Shown here: positions 17,457-26,382 of the stretch, piece after piece
Layout: each line of letters begins with the position of its first letter
Position numbering within the stretch: position 1 is the first letter of the stretch
Notes under the pieces: generated by a model
What the model was told of the DNA's origin: nothing
Databases searched by the model: none
Seen by the model: the letters and a program-made list of their open reading frames with translations, nothing else
Assembly (NCBI GenBank): GCA_026129465.1
Contig: JAHCIA010000001.1
Span: 939,964-1,003,963 of the forward strand
Reading direction: 5' to 3'
DNA: 64,000 nt
Origin: Flavobacteriales bacterium
Lineage (GTDB): Bacteria > Bacteroidota > Bacteroidia > Flavobacteriales_F > PHOS-HE28
Made by a program: the position numbers and the translations under genes

Positions 17457-19877
17457 TCAGAAGGCGTAGCGCAAGGCCACGACCACGTTCCTGCCCGGCG
17501 CGCTGATGCCGGAGGAATAAGGCCGGTAGCGCTGGTCGGTGATATTCTCCACTCCGGCGGTGATCTCGAACCCGCGCGTGATGAGATAGCGGCCCCGCAG
17601 GTCCACCGCATACCAGGCGGGTGCGTGCGGACGGCCTTGTTCGTCCCGCGCATAGATGGGGAACTTGGCCTGTTCGGTGGGTGGCAGATCATCGAAGGTG
17701 AAGCCCCCGCTGAAACGCAGCAGGCCTTGCACCCGCCAACGCCCGCGCTCCCGATCCAGTCCCACGCGGCCGAAGGACGGTGGTGCGTGGCGCAGCGGTA
17801 CGTCGTCCGGTCCGGCATCGTCCTGTTCCACGCCATCCTGCCAGTTGTAGCGCAAGGTGAAAAGCCAGTCCCGCGCGATGCGGACATCCGCACCGATGAA
17901 CACGCCGAACACCTTTGCCCGCGCGGCGTTCACGATGGCTTCCACGCGGCTCGGCTCGCCGTCGAAGAGGATGCTGTCGGCGCCATCGAGCGTGAAGGGC
18001 CTGCGCACCATGGCATCCTCCAACAACACCGCGTAGCCGCCCACACGCACCCTGGCACGGCTGGCGAAGGTGCGTTCCACGGCGACCTCACCGCTGTACG
18101 CGTACTCGGGACGCAGGTCCGGGTCGGGCACCACCACCATGCCCGGCGCACTGTCGAACACCTTTCCCATGTCGTCGATGTTGGGCGCGCGGAAGCCGGT
18201 GGAGAGATCGGCGGAGAGCTTCCAGCCTTCACCCGGCCGGTAGGCCGCGCCCAGGTTGCCGGTGAGGGCGCCGGTGCCCAAGGTTGCACTTCTGACGGGA
18301 TACGGGAACAGGGTGGTGTCGAAGGTGAGATCCAGACCGGCGATGTTGTAGCGCAGGCCGGCGGAAAGGTTGAGCGCTTCCGTCAGATCATGCAGCACGC
18401 CCGCGTAGGCTGATGCGGTGTACCAGGTGGAGCCATCCGGGTAGCGGCTGTTGACCGGCAGTTCCGCACCGGTGACGATGCCGTCGTAGAAACCTGTGCT
18501 CCCGACCATGTTGTGGACCGTCTCTGCACCATACAGTAGCACGGTGCGCGTGCCGAAGCTCTTCTCCGCATCCAGGTTGGTCCAGAGTCCCTGGACATTC
18601 TCCTGCTGGACACGAAGACGGTCGATGCCGAAGTTGCGGTCGTGGCGGCTTTCGGTGTGGTCCTGCCAGGCGATGCGCAATCGGGCCTCGTCGTAAGCGG
18701 CACCCCCGGCCTTGTGGCGCACATCCAAGGCGGCCATCATCCAGGTCTGCGGGCCGTAGTACCATTCCGCGCTGCGGGGAAGTCCGTTGGGCCGTAATTC
18801 GATCAGACGGTCGTAGCGCGGAATGTCGCTGGTGGTGCTGTAGTAGCCGTTGAGACCGATCTCCCATGCGCTTGCTGGCCGCCATGCCAGCTTGGCCATC
18901 GCCATGGCATTGGTATACGCGCTGCCCACCTGGACCCTGGGATCGCTGTTGACGACCATGCTGTCACGGCCATCCACGCGTTCCACATACCACGGGCGCA
19001 GGTAGTCGTCCGGGCCATGGCTGCCCGTGCGCAGGTCGCCGAATCCGCTCAGCGAGCCGCTGGCCACGAAAGCGATACGCCGGCCACCGAGGCCATAGTG
19101 CAGGTGGGCCGACCTTTCATGGGCCGCACTGCCGTAGCGCATCATGGCGCCGCCCCGTGCCAACTTGGTGGTATCCTGGGAGAACCGCGGTCGCAGCAGG
19201 TGGAAGTCCATCACACCCCCGATGGCATCGCTGCCGTAGGTCATGGCGCCGGGGCCGTGCAGCACCTCGGCGCGTTCCAGTGCACTGGCGTCCACGCCGA
19301 TCACGTTCTGCAGGTTGCCGCCTCGGTATATGGCGTTGTTCATGCGCACGCCGTCCACCACGATCAGCACGCGGTTGGCCGCGAAGCCCCGCAGCATGGG
19401 GCTTCCGCCACCCAGTTGGCTGCGTTGCATGAAGACCTCGCCACTGCTTTCGAGCAGGTCGGCCGCTGTACCGGGGTTGTTGAAGGCCACATCGCGCGGC
19501 CGCATCACACTCACCTGGCGTGGAACGCGCGTGGCGTCCTGCTCCCAGCGGTGGGCGCTCACCACGAACTCCTCCAGTGCGAAGGGCTGCCGCTCCAGAG
19601 CCACGCGGTACGCGGCGGCGATCACCTGTGCGGGAGCAAGCACCTGGGGGCGATAGCCGATCATGCGGAAATGGATGCTGTCCGCCGAGGCGAAGGGTGC
19701 GAAAGCTGTGCGCCCCTTGGCGTCCGTGATGGCCGAAACACCGCCGGTGGGATGGTGAAGCGTGGCGGCCTCCAACGGAGCGCGGGTGACCGCATCCACC
19801 ACGGTGATGGTCTGCGCCACGGCCTGGGGAACCCATAGAGCGAGTACCGCGATGCAGGACGATCGGAGGGAGCGCAT
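17457..19877 (-). CDS. TonB-dependent outer-membrane receptor
   Basis: 806 residues. Signal peptide MRSLRSSCIAVLALWVPQAVAQ; the start at 19877 lies 9 bases after TTCCTTCG (19887-19894, minus strand), so the longer frame to 19928 is not used. The N-terminal carboxypeptidase-regulatory-like domain (TITVVDAVTRAPLEAATLHH…) precedes the plug (about 110-230), with LGGGSPMLRGFAANRVLIVVDG and GPGAMTYGSDAIGGVMDF. A beta-barrel follows, ending YRPYSSGISAPGRNVVVALRYAF with the terminal Phe. The plug pattern resembles haem/haemoglobin or siderophore-type receptors, but the ligand cannot be named. Takes up a ligand with TonB-ExbBD energy; no TonB genes nearby. Confidence 0.92.
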   Translation of the reverse strand: MRSLRSSCIAVLALWVPQAVAQTITVVDAVTRAPLEAATLHHPTGGVSAITDAKGRTAFAPFASADSIHFRMIGYRPQVLAPAQVIAAAYRVALERQPFALEEFVVSAHRWEQDATRVPRQVSVMRPRDVAFNNPGTAADLLESSGEVFMQRSQLGGGSPMLRGFAANRVLIVVDGVRMNNAIYRGGNLQNVIGVDASALERAEVLHGPGAMTYGSDAIGGVMDFHLLRPRFSQDTTKLARGGAMMRYGSAAHERSAHLHYGLGGRRIAFVASGSLSGFGDLRTGSHGPDDYLRPWYVERVDGRDSMVVNSDPRVQVGSAYTNAMAMAKLAWRPASAWEIGLNGYYSTTSDIPRYDRLIELRPNGLPRSAEWYYGPQTWMMAALDVRHKAGGAAYDEARLRIAWQDHTESRHDRNFGIDRLRVQQENVQGLWTNLDAEKSFGTRTVLLYGAETVHNMVGSTGFYDGIVTGAELPVNSRYPDGSTWYTASAYAGVLHDLTEALNLSAGLRYNIAGLDLTFDTTLFPYPVRSATLGTGALTGNLGAAYRPGEGWKLSADLSTGFRAPNIDDMGKVFDSAPGMVVVPDPDLRPEYAYSGEVAVERTFASRARVRVGGYAVLLEDAMVRRPFTLDGADSILFDGEPSRVEAIVNAARAKVFGVFIGADVRIARDWLFTLRYNWQDGVEQDDAGPDDVPLRHAPPSFGRVGLDRERGRWRVQGLLRFSGGFTFDDLPPTEQAKFPIYARDEQGRPHAPAWYAVDLRGRYLITRGFEITAGVENITDQRYRPYSSGISAPGRNVVVALRYAF

Positions 19878-19955
19878 GGCCGATCGCGAAGGAACGGCGA
19901 TCGCGCAGCACCGCCATTCCATGACCAATGTTGCCCCCGGCGATGCCCGGTCCGC

Positions 19956-19963
19956 TAACTTTG
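19956..19963 (+). promoter_or_regulatory. Putative -7 box TAACTTTG of the conserved 490-residue protein
   Basis: Exact TAnnTTTG octamer, 18 bases before ATG 19982; it lies downstream of the first in-frame ATG (19928), which argues for the shorter start. Confidence 0.6.
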
Positions 19964-19981
19964 CGGTCCCCGCTGCTCACG

Positions 19982-21454
19982 ATGATCGTCCAGGACCCCG
20001 AACGCATCCAGCTGAGCCCGGCCCACAAGGCCCGGCGCATCAACCGCGACCCGCACCTCTATGGCACCTTCGCCGAGATCGGCGCCGGGCAGGAGACCGT
20101 GCGCCACTTCTTCCGCTCGGGCTGGGCGTCGCAGACCATCGCCAAGGCGATGAGCGCCTACGACAAGGACTTCAGCAATGCCATCTACGGCCCCGAGCCG
20201 GGCAACCGCTTTGTTTGCGAAAGCCGCCTGCAGAACATGCTGCGGCACGAGTACGGCCTCATCGTGGAACGCCTCAGCCGCGCCGACCACCCCGAGAAGA
20301 AGTTCTTCTCCTTCGCCAACACGGTGGCCACCAGCACCTTCGAGCGAAAGCACAGCGGCCATGGCTGGCTGGGGGTGCGCTTCCAGACGGCGCCGGACAA
20401 GCCCACCAACGACGTCATCATCCACATCCGCCTGCACGATCCCGACATCTCCCTGCAACAGGAGAACATCGGCATCATGGGCGTGAACCTGCTCTACGGC
20501 TGCCTGATGCACCACGACAACCCGGACGAGATCATGACCGGGCTGTACGACAACGTGAGCCGACACGTGGTGGAGGTGGACATGATCCAGATGAACGGGC
20601 CGGACTTCGAGCAGGTGGACAACCGCCTGCTGAGCCTGCAACTGGTGAAACGCGGCTATACCGACGCGGTGATCTTCGGCCCCGACGGCCAGAACCTGCA
20701 GGCCAGCGAAGCCCTCTACCGCAAGAACATCCTCGCCATCCGCGGCAGCTTCAGGCCCGTGACGAAGGTGAACATCGACATGATCATGAACGGCTACAAC
20801 ATGTTCATCAAGGAACATCGCGTGGACCGCCAGAACATGCAGGTGCTCTTCGAGATCACGTTGAACAACCTGCGCTCCGACACCGGCGACGTGGACGAGA
20901 AGGACTTCATCGACCGCGCCGACATACTCTGTTCGCTGGGGCAGACCGTGCTCATCAGCAACTACCAGGAGTACTACAAGCTGGTGGAGTACTTCAGCCG
21001 CTACACCAAGGCGCGCATGGGCCTGATAATGGGCGTGAACAACCTGATCGACGTGTTCGACGAGCGCTACTACCGCCACCTGAACGGCGGCATGCTGGAG
21101 GCCTTCGGCATCCTCTTCACTCGCGACCTGAAGATCTACGTCTACCCCAGCCTTGCGGAGGAACACGGCGAGATCATGACCACGGCGAGCATGCCGGTGC
21201 ATCCGCGCCTGAAGCCGCTGTACGACTACCTGCTCTTCAACAAGCGCATCACCGACATCGACAGCTACGACCCCCAGGTGCTGCACATCTTCAGCAAGCA
21301 GGTGCTGACCATGATCCGCAACGGCGAGGCCGGCTGGGAGGACATGGTGCCGCCCTATGTGGACAACATGATCAAGGACAACCGCCTCTTCGGCTACCAG
21401 CCCACGCAGCAGGACAAGCTGGCGCGCCAGGAGAAGGAGGCGGCGAAGGCCTGA
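19982..21454 (+). CDS. Conserved protein of unknown function (about 490 residues)
   Basis: 490 residues from MIVQDPERIQLSPAHKARRINRD; this start sits just after an exact promoter octamer. No signal peptide and no membrane helix, so it is cytoplasmic. From memory, close relatives with the same opening (…YGTFAEIGAGQETVRHFFR… and SAYDKDFSNAIYG) are widespread in Bacteroidota and other bacteria. They carry inconsistent automatic names such as nicotinate-nucleotide adenylyltransferase or TonB-dependent receptor. I see no nucleotide-binding or transferase motif that would justify either. Many conserved Asn, His and Asp residues (HIRLHDPDISLQQEN; MNGYNMFIKEHR; MGVNNLIDVFDERYYRHLNGGM) suggest an enzyme or nucleotide/metal-binding scaffold. 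The C-terminus is Lys/Glu-rich. Confidence 0.85.
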   Translation: MIVQDPERIQLSPAHKARRINRDPHLYGTFAEIGAGQETVRHFFRSGWASQTIAKAMSAYDKDFSNAIYGPEPGNRFVCESRLQNMLRHEYGLIVERLSRADHPEKKFFSFANTVATSTFERKHSGHGWLGVRFQTAPDKPTNDVIIHIRLHDPDISLQQENIGIMGVNLLYGCLMHHDNPDEIMTGLYDNVSRHVVEVDMIQMNGPDFEQVDNRLLSLQLVKRGYTDAVIFGPDGQNLQASEALYRKNILAIRGSFRPVTKVNIDMIMNGYNMFIKEHRVDRQNMQVLFEITLNNLRSDTGDVDEKDFIDRADILCSLGQTVLISNYQEYYKLVEYFSRYTKARMGLIMGVNNLIDVFDERYYRHLNGGMLEAFGILFTRDLKIYVYPSLAEEHGEIMTTASMPVHPRLKPLYDYLLFNKRITDIDSYDPQVLHIFSKQVLTMIRNGEAGWEDMVPPYVDNMIKDNRLFGYQPTQQDKLARQEKEAAKA

Positions 21455-21523
21455 CAACGGCCATCGCGCACCATCGGCGCGTTCCCCCACGTTACTTCCA
21501 GCGGACCCCGCATTCCTTGTCCG

Positions 21524-22312
21524 ATGCGCATCCGCAGCCTGCTGCCCGCACTTCTGATCGGCACCGGATCCCTGGCGGCCCAAGGGCTGGCCGATCGCTT
21601 TCCGCCACCACAGGGCTTTGTGCGCGCCGCCGCCGATCAGGCTTCCTTCGCCAACTACCTGCGCCAGCTTCCGCTACGCCCGCAGGGCACGCCCGTGCTG
21701 CTGCACAATGGCCGGCCCAAGGCGCGGCAGGACGTGCACGTCGCCGTGGTGGACCTGAGCGTGGGCACCAAGGACCTGCAGCAATGCGCCGACGCCGTCA
21801 TCCGCCTTCGGGCCGAATACCTCTTCGCCAACGGGCGTGAGCAGGACATCGCCTTTGATCTCACCAACGGCTTCCGGGTACCCTGGCCGCGCTGGAAGCA
21901 AGGGGATCGCGTGCGGGTGCAAGGGAACCAATGCACCTGGGTCGCGGGCGGTACCGCGGACGCTTCGCACACCCAACTGCTGCGCTACCTCGACTTCGTG
22001 TTCACCTATGCCGGCACGCTGAGCCTGCACCGCGAACTGAAGGCCGCCGCCCACGTGCCCTTGGAAGCGGGCGATGTCTTCATCCAGGGCGGCAGCCCCG
22101 GCCATGCGGTGCTGGTGCTGGATGTGGCCCGCCATGCGGATGGCCGCACCGCTTTCCTCCTCGGCCAGAGCTACATGCCCGCACAGGACTTCCATGTGCT
22201 GCGCGACCCGCGCGGAACCGGCGCCTGGTATATGCTGGACGAAGGCGAGCGACTCGTCACGCCGGAATGGACTTTCCTTTGGAGCGACCGGCGGCGTTGG
22301 GCAGCGCCTTGA
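21524..22312 (+). CDS. DUF4846 domain-containing secreted protein
   Basis: 262 residues with a signal peptide (MRIRSLLPALLIGTGSLAAQ). The DUF4846 pattern is clear: RFPPPQGFVRAAADQASFANYLRQLPL near the start, CADAVIRLRAEYLFANG, and QGNQCTWVAGG in the middle. EAGDVFIQGGSPGHAVLVLDVA with FLLGQSYMPAQDFHVL follows near the end. The G-S-P-G-H-A-V segment looks like part of a catalytic or binding site, but the family has no proven function. It acts outside the cytoplasm. The WD40 gene follows after 28 bases. Confidence 0.92.
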   Translation: MRIRSLLPALLIGTGSLAAQGLADRFPPPQGFVRAAADQASFANYLRQLPLRPQGTPVLLHNGRPKARQDVHVAVVDLSVGTKDLQQCADAVIRLRAEYLFANGREQDIAFDLTNGFRVPWPRWKQGDRVRVQGNQCTWVAGGTADASHTQLLRYLDFVFTYAGTLSLHRELKAAAHVPLEAGDVFIQGGSPGHAVLVLDVARHADGRTAFLLGQSYMPAQDFHVLRDPRGTGAWYMLDEGERLVTPEWTFLWSDRRRWAAP

Positions 22313-22340
22313 TCGCTCGCATGGCGATCTTCGCCACGCC

Positions 22341-23255
22341 ATGCGAGCGATCCACATCCATGATGGTCACCGGGGGCCGGTGTATGCTTTGGCCACCGGT
22401 GCGGAGGCGGCCACCTTCCTCAGTGGCAGCGGCGATGGATTGGTGGTGCGATGGCGCGTCGGCGAACCCGATGCGGGCGAGGTGCTGGCCAACGTGACCC
22501 ACGCCGTGTTCAGCCTGCTGCTGCTCCAACATGAAGGACTTCTGCTGATCGGCACGGAAGGCGGCGCGCTGCATGTGACGGACCTGTCCCAGGTGCGTGA
22601 GATCCGGCTTTTCGAAGCGCATCGCCGTGGCATCTTCCGCATGCTGCGTTTGCCAGGTGACCGGCTGGCCTGCGCGGGCGGCGATGGGAACCTGAGCGTC
22701 TGGACCTTGGGCGGGCCGGGACGCTTGGAGCACCTGCGCACCATCCCCGTGGTGGAGCAGAAACTCCGCGACCTGGCGCTTTCACCCGACGGCGCTTCAT
22801 TGGCCGTGGCCTGCGGCGATGGCAGCGTGCGCCTGTTCGATACCACGCTGTTCAATGAGGTGCATACCATCGTCGCCCATCCCGCACCCGTTGGAAGCGA
22901 CCTCCAGGCCGGTGCCACCAGCTTGTGCTTCCACCCGGCCAAACCTGTGCTGCTGAGCGGTGGCAAGGATGGCCACCTGCGGCTGTGGCGATCCGATGCG
23001 GGCTTCACGGCCCTGCATGCTTTCCCGGCTCACCAGGGCGGCATCTACCGCATCGCCTTCGCCCCCGCCGGCGAACGCATCGCCACGGCCAGCCGCGACA
23101 AGACCGCCAAGGTGTGGGACGCCCGCACACTGGATCCCATCGCCCGGCTGGACCGGCAAGCGGGCGGACATACCCACAGCGTGAACGATGTGCGCTGGGC
23201 CGATGGCTTGCTGCTGACCGCCAGTGACGATCGCCGCATCATCGCATGGGCGTAA
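22341..23255 (+). CDS. WD40 repeat protein
   Basis: 304 residues, no signal peptide. Start MRAIHIHDGHRGPVYALATG, preceded by the octamer GATCTTCG (22326-22333) at 7 bases. The open frame reaches far upstream into the DUF4846 gene in another frame and is not used. About six or seven WD-type blades are visible: FLSGSGDGLVVRW, LACAGGDGNLSVW, LAVACGDGSVRLFD, LLSGGKDGHLRLW, IATASRDKTAKVWD, LLTASDDRRIIAW. It forms a cytoplasmic beta-propeller for protein interactions. Bacteroidota have many such single-domain propellers; partner unknown. Confidence 0.9.
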   Translation: MRAIHIHDGHRGPVYALATGAEAATFLSGSGDGLVVRWRVGEPDAGEVLANVTHAVFSLLLLQHEGLLLIGTEGGALHVTDLSQVREIRLFEAHRRGIFRMLRLPGDRLACAGGDGNLSVWTLGGPGRLEHLRTIPVVEQKLRDLALSPDGASLAVACGDGSVRLFDTTLFNEVHTIVAHPAPVGSDLQAGATSLCFHPAKPVLLSGGKDGHLRLWRSDAGFTALHAFPAHQGGIYRIAFAPAGERIATASRDKTAKVWDARTLDPIARLDRQAGGHTHSVNDVRWADGLLLTASDDRRIIAWA

Positions 23256-23474
23256 TGGTGTAACAGGGCCAAGGGATGGACGTTGGAATGATCGGAGCTC
23301 CTGACCGGAAATGGACGGTGATGAACGTGGATGCACTTCCAATAGATGACGGAGAACGCAGGACATCGCCGTTCATTTCCGTCCATCCATGGTGAAATGG
23401 CTTCAGGCGCAAAGTCCGTGTGGGGCTGAGAACCGCTGGACCCGCACACCTCCACCCTGTACCTTCGGCGGCCC
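23256..23474. other. Intergenic region with degenerate ATGGACGG repeats
   Basis: 219 bases between the WD40 and methyltransferase genes. They contain several copies of GATGGACG/GAAATGGACGG (about 23273-23320) and the reverse complement CGTTCATTTCCGTCCATCC (about 23371-23390), so an imperfect inverted repeat can form. The sequence is of the kind scattered between genes in many environmental Bacteroidota genomes. No gene is seen. Confidence 0.5.
23460..23467 (+). promoter_or_regulatory. Putative -7 box TACCTTCG of the methyltransferase gene
   Basis: Exact TACCTTCG, 7 bases before ATG 23475. Confidence 0.5.
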
Positions 23475-24197
23475 ATGAAGCAGCGCCTGATAGCACTTTA
23501 CGCCCAGGAACTCTTCCGGCCGGGCCTGCTCGGGTTCTTCATCAATCCCTTCTTCATCATCCGCCGCGGTCTTTTCCGCGGCATCAGGCACCACGCGCCC
23601 GCGCTGAAGGGCCGCATGTTGGATTTCGGCTGTGGCGAAAAGCCCTACCGCGATCTCTTCCAGGTGGACGAGTACATCGGCGTGGACCTGGCCGTGAGCG
23701 GGCACGGCACCGAAGGCAGCGAGGTGGACGTGTACTACGACGGCCGCCACATCCCCTTCCCCGATGCGCATTTCGATGCCGTGCTCGCTTCGGAAGTCTT
23801 CGAGCACGTCTTCAACCTCGACGAGATCATGGCCGAATTGCACCGGGTGATGAAGCCCGGCGCGCGCATGCTCATCACCGCACCCTTCGGATGGGACGAA
23901 CACGAGAAGCCATATGACTTCGCCCGCTACACCTGCTTCGCGTGGGACGCCATCCTGCAGCGCCACGGCTTCCGCGTGATCGAGGCCGGCAAGAACGGCC
24001 ATTATGTGTCCACGGTGACCCAGCTGTGGATCGCCTACCTCTTCCAGCACATCCTGCCCAAGCGCCCCTTCCTGCGCATCCTGCTGAACCCGCTGCTGAT
24101 CACGCCATGGACGCTGCTGGGGCTGATGACCGGCGCAGTTCTGCCGAAGAACCGGGACTACTACCTGAACAACGTGCTGCTGGTGGAGCGTGTGTAA
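23475..24197 (+). CDS. Class I SAM-dependent methyltransferase
   Basis: 240 residues. SAM site: RMLDFGCGEKPYRDLF (motif I, D-F-G-C-G), the acidic residue at YIGVDLAVSGH, then IPFPDAHFDAVLASEVFEHVFN (motif IV) and VMKPGARMLITAPFGWDEHEKPYDFARYT. The D-F-G-C-G-x-K-P-Y pattern together with P-x-D-F-x-R-Y-T is typical of glycan- or lipid-related methyltransferases in polysaccharide clusters, but no such cluster is here. The C-terminus holds a hydrophobic segment (LLITPWTLLGLMTGAVL) that may attach it to the membrane. Lies 39 bases before uvrB. Confidence 0.87.
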   Translation: MKQRLIALYAQELFRPGLLGFFINPFFIIRRGLFRGIRHHAPALKGRMLDFGCGEKPYRDLFQVDEYIGVDLAVSGHGTEGSEVDVYYDGRHIPFPDAHFDAVLASEVFEHVFNLDEIMAELHRVMKPGARMLITAPFGWDEHEKPYDFARYTCFAWDAILQRHGFRVIEAGKNGHYVSTVTQLWIAYLFQHILPKRPFLRILLNPLLITPWTLLGLMTGAVLPKNRDYYLNNVLLVERV

Positions 24198-24216
24198 GCG
24201 CGGGCGGCACCCACGG

Positions 24217-24224
24217 TACTTTCG
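24217..24224 (+). promoter_or_regulatory. Putative -7 box TACTTTCG of uvrB
   Basis: TACTTTCG, 12 bases before ATG 24237; one change from TAnnTTTG. Confidence 0.5.
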
Positions 24225-24236
24225 CACTCCTTTCCC

Positions 24237-26288
24237 ATGCCTTTCCAGCTCGTTTCCGAATTCACCCCCACGGGCGACCAGCCCGAGGCCATCCGCCAGT
24301 TGGTGGAGGGGCTCAACGAAGGGGTGCCCGCGCAGACCCTGCTGGGCGTCACCGGCAGCGGCAAGACCTTCACGGTGGCCAACGTCATCGCCCAGGTGGA
24401 CAGACCCACGCTGGTGCTGAGCCACAACAAGACCCTGGCGGCGCAGCTCTACGGGGAGTTCAAGCACTTCTTCCCGCACGACCGGGTGGAGTACTTCGTG
24501 AGCTACTACGACTACTACCAGCCGGAGGCCTACCTGCCCACGACGAACACCTACATCGAGAAGGACCTCTCGATCAACGACGAGATCGAGAAGCTGCGAT
24601 TGAGCGCCACCGGTGCCTTGCTCAGCGGTCGCCGCAACGTGATCGTGGTGGCCAGTGTGAGTTGCATCTACGGCATCGGCAACCCGGTGGAGTTCCACAA
24701 GACCATGGTGGAACTGCGGGTGGGCCAGCGGATCACGCGCAACATGCTGTTGCACCAGTTGGTCACCGCGCTGTACAGCCGCCGCGACCAGGACCCGGCG
24801 CGCGGCCACTTCCGCGTGCGCGGCGATGTGGTGGAGGTGTATCTGGCCAATGCCGACGAGGGCATCCGCATCCATTTCTGGGGCGACGAGATCGAACGCA
24901 TGGAACGCTTCGGGATCCCCGACACGCGCACCATCGAGGTGGAGGAGCAGGTGACGATCTACCCGGCGAACATCTTCGTGACCAGCAAGGACACGATGAA
25001 CGCCGCGCTGGATGCCATCCGGGAGGACATGGAGAAGCAGGTGGCCTTCTTCAAGGAGATCGGCAAGCACCTGGAAGCGAAACGGCTGGAGGAGCGCGTG
25101 CTGTACGATCTGGAGATGATGCGCGAACTGGGCTACTGCAGCGGCATCGAGAACTACAGCCGCTATTTCGACCAGCGCCAGACCGGACAGCGCCCCTTTT
25201 GTTTGCTGGACTACTTCCCGGACGACTACCTGATGGTGATCGACGAGAGCCACGTGACGGTGAGCCAGGTGAACGCCATGTACGGCGGGGACAGGAGTCG
25301 CAAGCGGAACCTGGTGGAGTATGGCTTCCGCCTGCCCAGCGCCATGGACAACCGGCCGCTGAAATTCGAGGAATTCGAGGGCATGTTCGGCCAGGTGATC
25401 TTCGTGAGCGCCACCCCGGCCGACTATGAGCTGGAGCGCAGCGAGGGCGTGGTGGTGGAACAGGTGGTGCGCCCCACCGGCCTGTTGGACCCACCGATCG
25501 AAGTGCGCCCCAGCCACGACCAGATCGACGACCTGCTGGACGAGATCCGCCACCGGGCCAAGCGCGACGAACGCGTGCTGGTGACCACCCTCACCAAGCG
25601 CATGGCCGAGGAGCTCGACGAGTTCCTGAAGAAGAACGGCGTGAAGTGCAAGTACATCCACAGCGACGTGGAGACCCTGGAGCGCATCGAGATCCTTCGC
25701 CAGTTGCGGCTGGGCATGATCGACGTGCTGGTGGGCGTGAACCTGCTGCGCGAAGGGCTGGACCTGCCCGAGGTGAGCCTGGTGGCCGTGCTGGACGCCG
25801 ACAAGGAGGGCTTTTTGCGCAGCGGCCGGTCATTGACCCAGACCGCCGGCCGCGCGGCCCGCAACGTGAACGGCCTGGTGATCTTCTACGCCGACAAGGT
25901 CACCGAAAGCATGCGGCAGACCATCGACGAGACCGAGCGGCGCCGCGCCAAGCAACTGGCCTACAACGCCGAGCATGGCATCACCCCCACGCAGATACGC
26001 CGCGACCGGGGCGATGTGATGAAGCAGACCGCCGTGATCGACATCCACGACACGGAGAAGAAGCGCGCCTATTATGTGGAGCCCGAGGAACTGAGCCTGG
26101 CGGCCGATCCGGTGATGGCCTACATGACCGCCGACCAGTTGGAGAAGAATGTGCAGTTGTTGGAGAGCCAGATGCGCAAGGCCGCCAGGGAACTGGACTT
26201 CATCGCCGCGGCGCAATTGCGAGACGAGCTCTTCGCCATGCGCAAGCTGCTGGAGGAAAGACAGAAGGTCTCCAAGGAACAGCCCTGA
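24237..26288 (+). CDS. uvrB: Excinuclease ABC subunit B (UvrB)
   Basis: 683 residues, the normal length. UvrB verifies DNA damage handed over by UvrA and recruits UvrC. Visible: Walker A GVTGSGKTFTVAN (about residue 40), the damage-probing beta-hairpin YYDYYQPEAYLPTTNTYIEK, the DEAD-like box VIDESHV, and helicase motifs V-VI (VGVNLLREGLDLPEVSLV; SLTQTAGRAARN). The C-terminal UVR domain (LEKNVQLLESQMRKAARELDFIAAAQLRDEL) binds UvrC. Stands alone; uvrA and uvrC are not in the window, as usual in Bacteroidota. Confidence 0.98.
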   Translation: MPFQLVSEFTPTGDQPEAIRQLVEGLNEGVPAQTLLGVTGSGKTFTVANVIAQVDRPTLVLSHNKTLAAQLYGEFKHFFPHDRVEYFVSYYDYYQPEAYLPTTNTYIEKDLSINDEIEKLRLSATGALLSGRRNVIVVASVSCIYGIGNPVEFHKTMVELRVGQRITRNMLLHQLVTALYSRRDQDPARGHFRVRGDVVEVYLANADEGIRIHFWGDEIERMERFGIPDTRTIEVEEQVTIYPANIFVTSKDTMNAALDAIREDMEKQVAFFKEIGKHLEAKRLEERVLYDLEMMRELGYCSGIENYSRYFDQRQTGQRPFCLLDYFPDDYLMVIDESHVTVSQVNAMYGGDRSRKRNLVEYGFRLPSAMDNRPLKFEEFEGMFGQVIFVSATPADYELERSEGVVVEQVVRPTGLLDPPIEVRPSHDQIDDLLDEIRHRAKRDERVLVTTLTKRMAEELDEFLKKNGVKCKYIHSDVETLERIEILRQLRLGMIDVLVGVNLLREGLDLPEVSLVAVLDADKEGFLRSGRSLTQTAGRAARNVNGLVIFYADKVTESMRQTIDETERRRAKQLAYNAEHGITPTQIRRDRGDVMKQTAVIDIHDTEKKRAYYVEPEELSLAADPVMAYMTADQLEKNVQLLESQMRKAARELDFIAAAQLRDELFAMRKLLEERQKVSKEQP

Positions 26289-26382
26289 TCGCGGCGCGGC
26301 CCCTGTTCCCACAGGATCTATCTTGGCTCCGTGCCCGGGCCACCTGCAAGGCCGGCGACCTGAACCTTCAAGACCCAGAACG

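Noticed and set aside
23403-25661. 752-codon open frame on the minus strand across uvrB
   Set aside because: Shadow of uvrB. Its product is rich in His, Val, Leu, Gln and Asp in the way expected for the antisense of a high-GC gene, and uvrB is certain on the plus strand.
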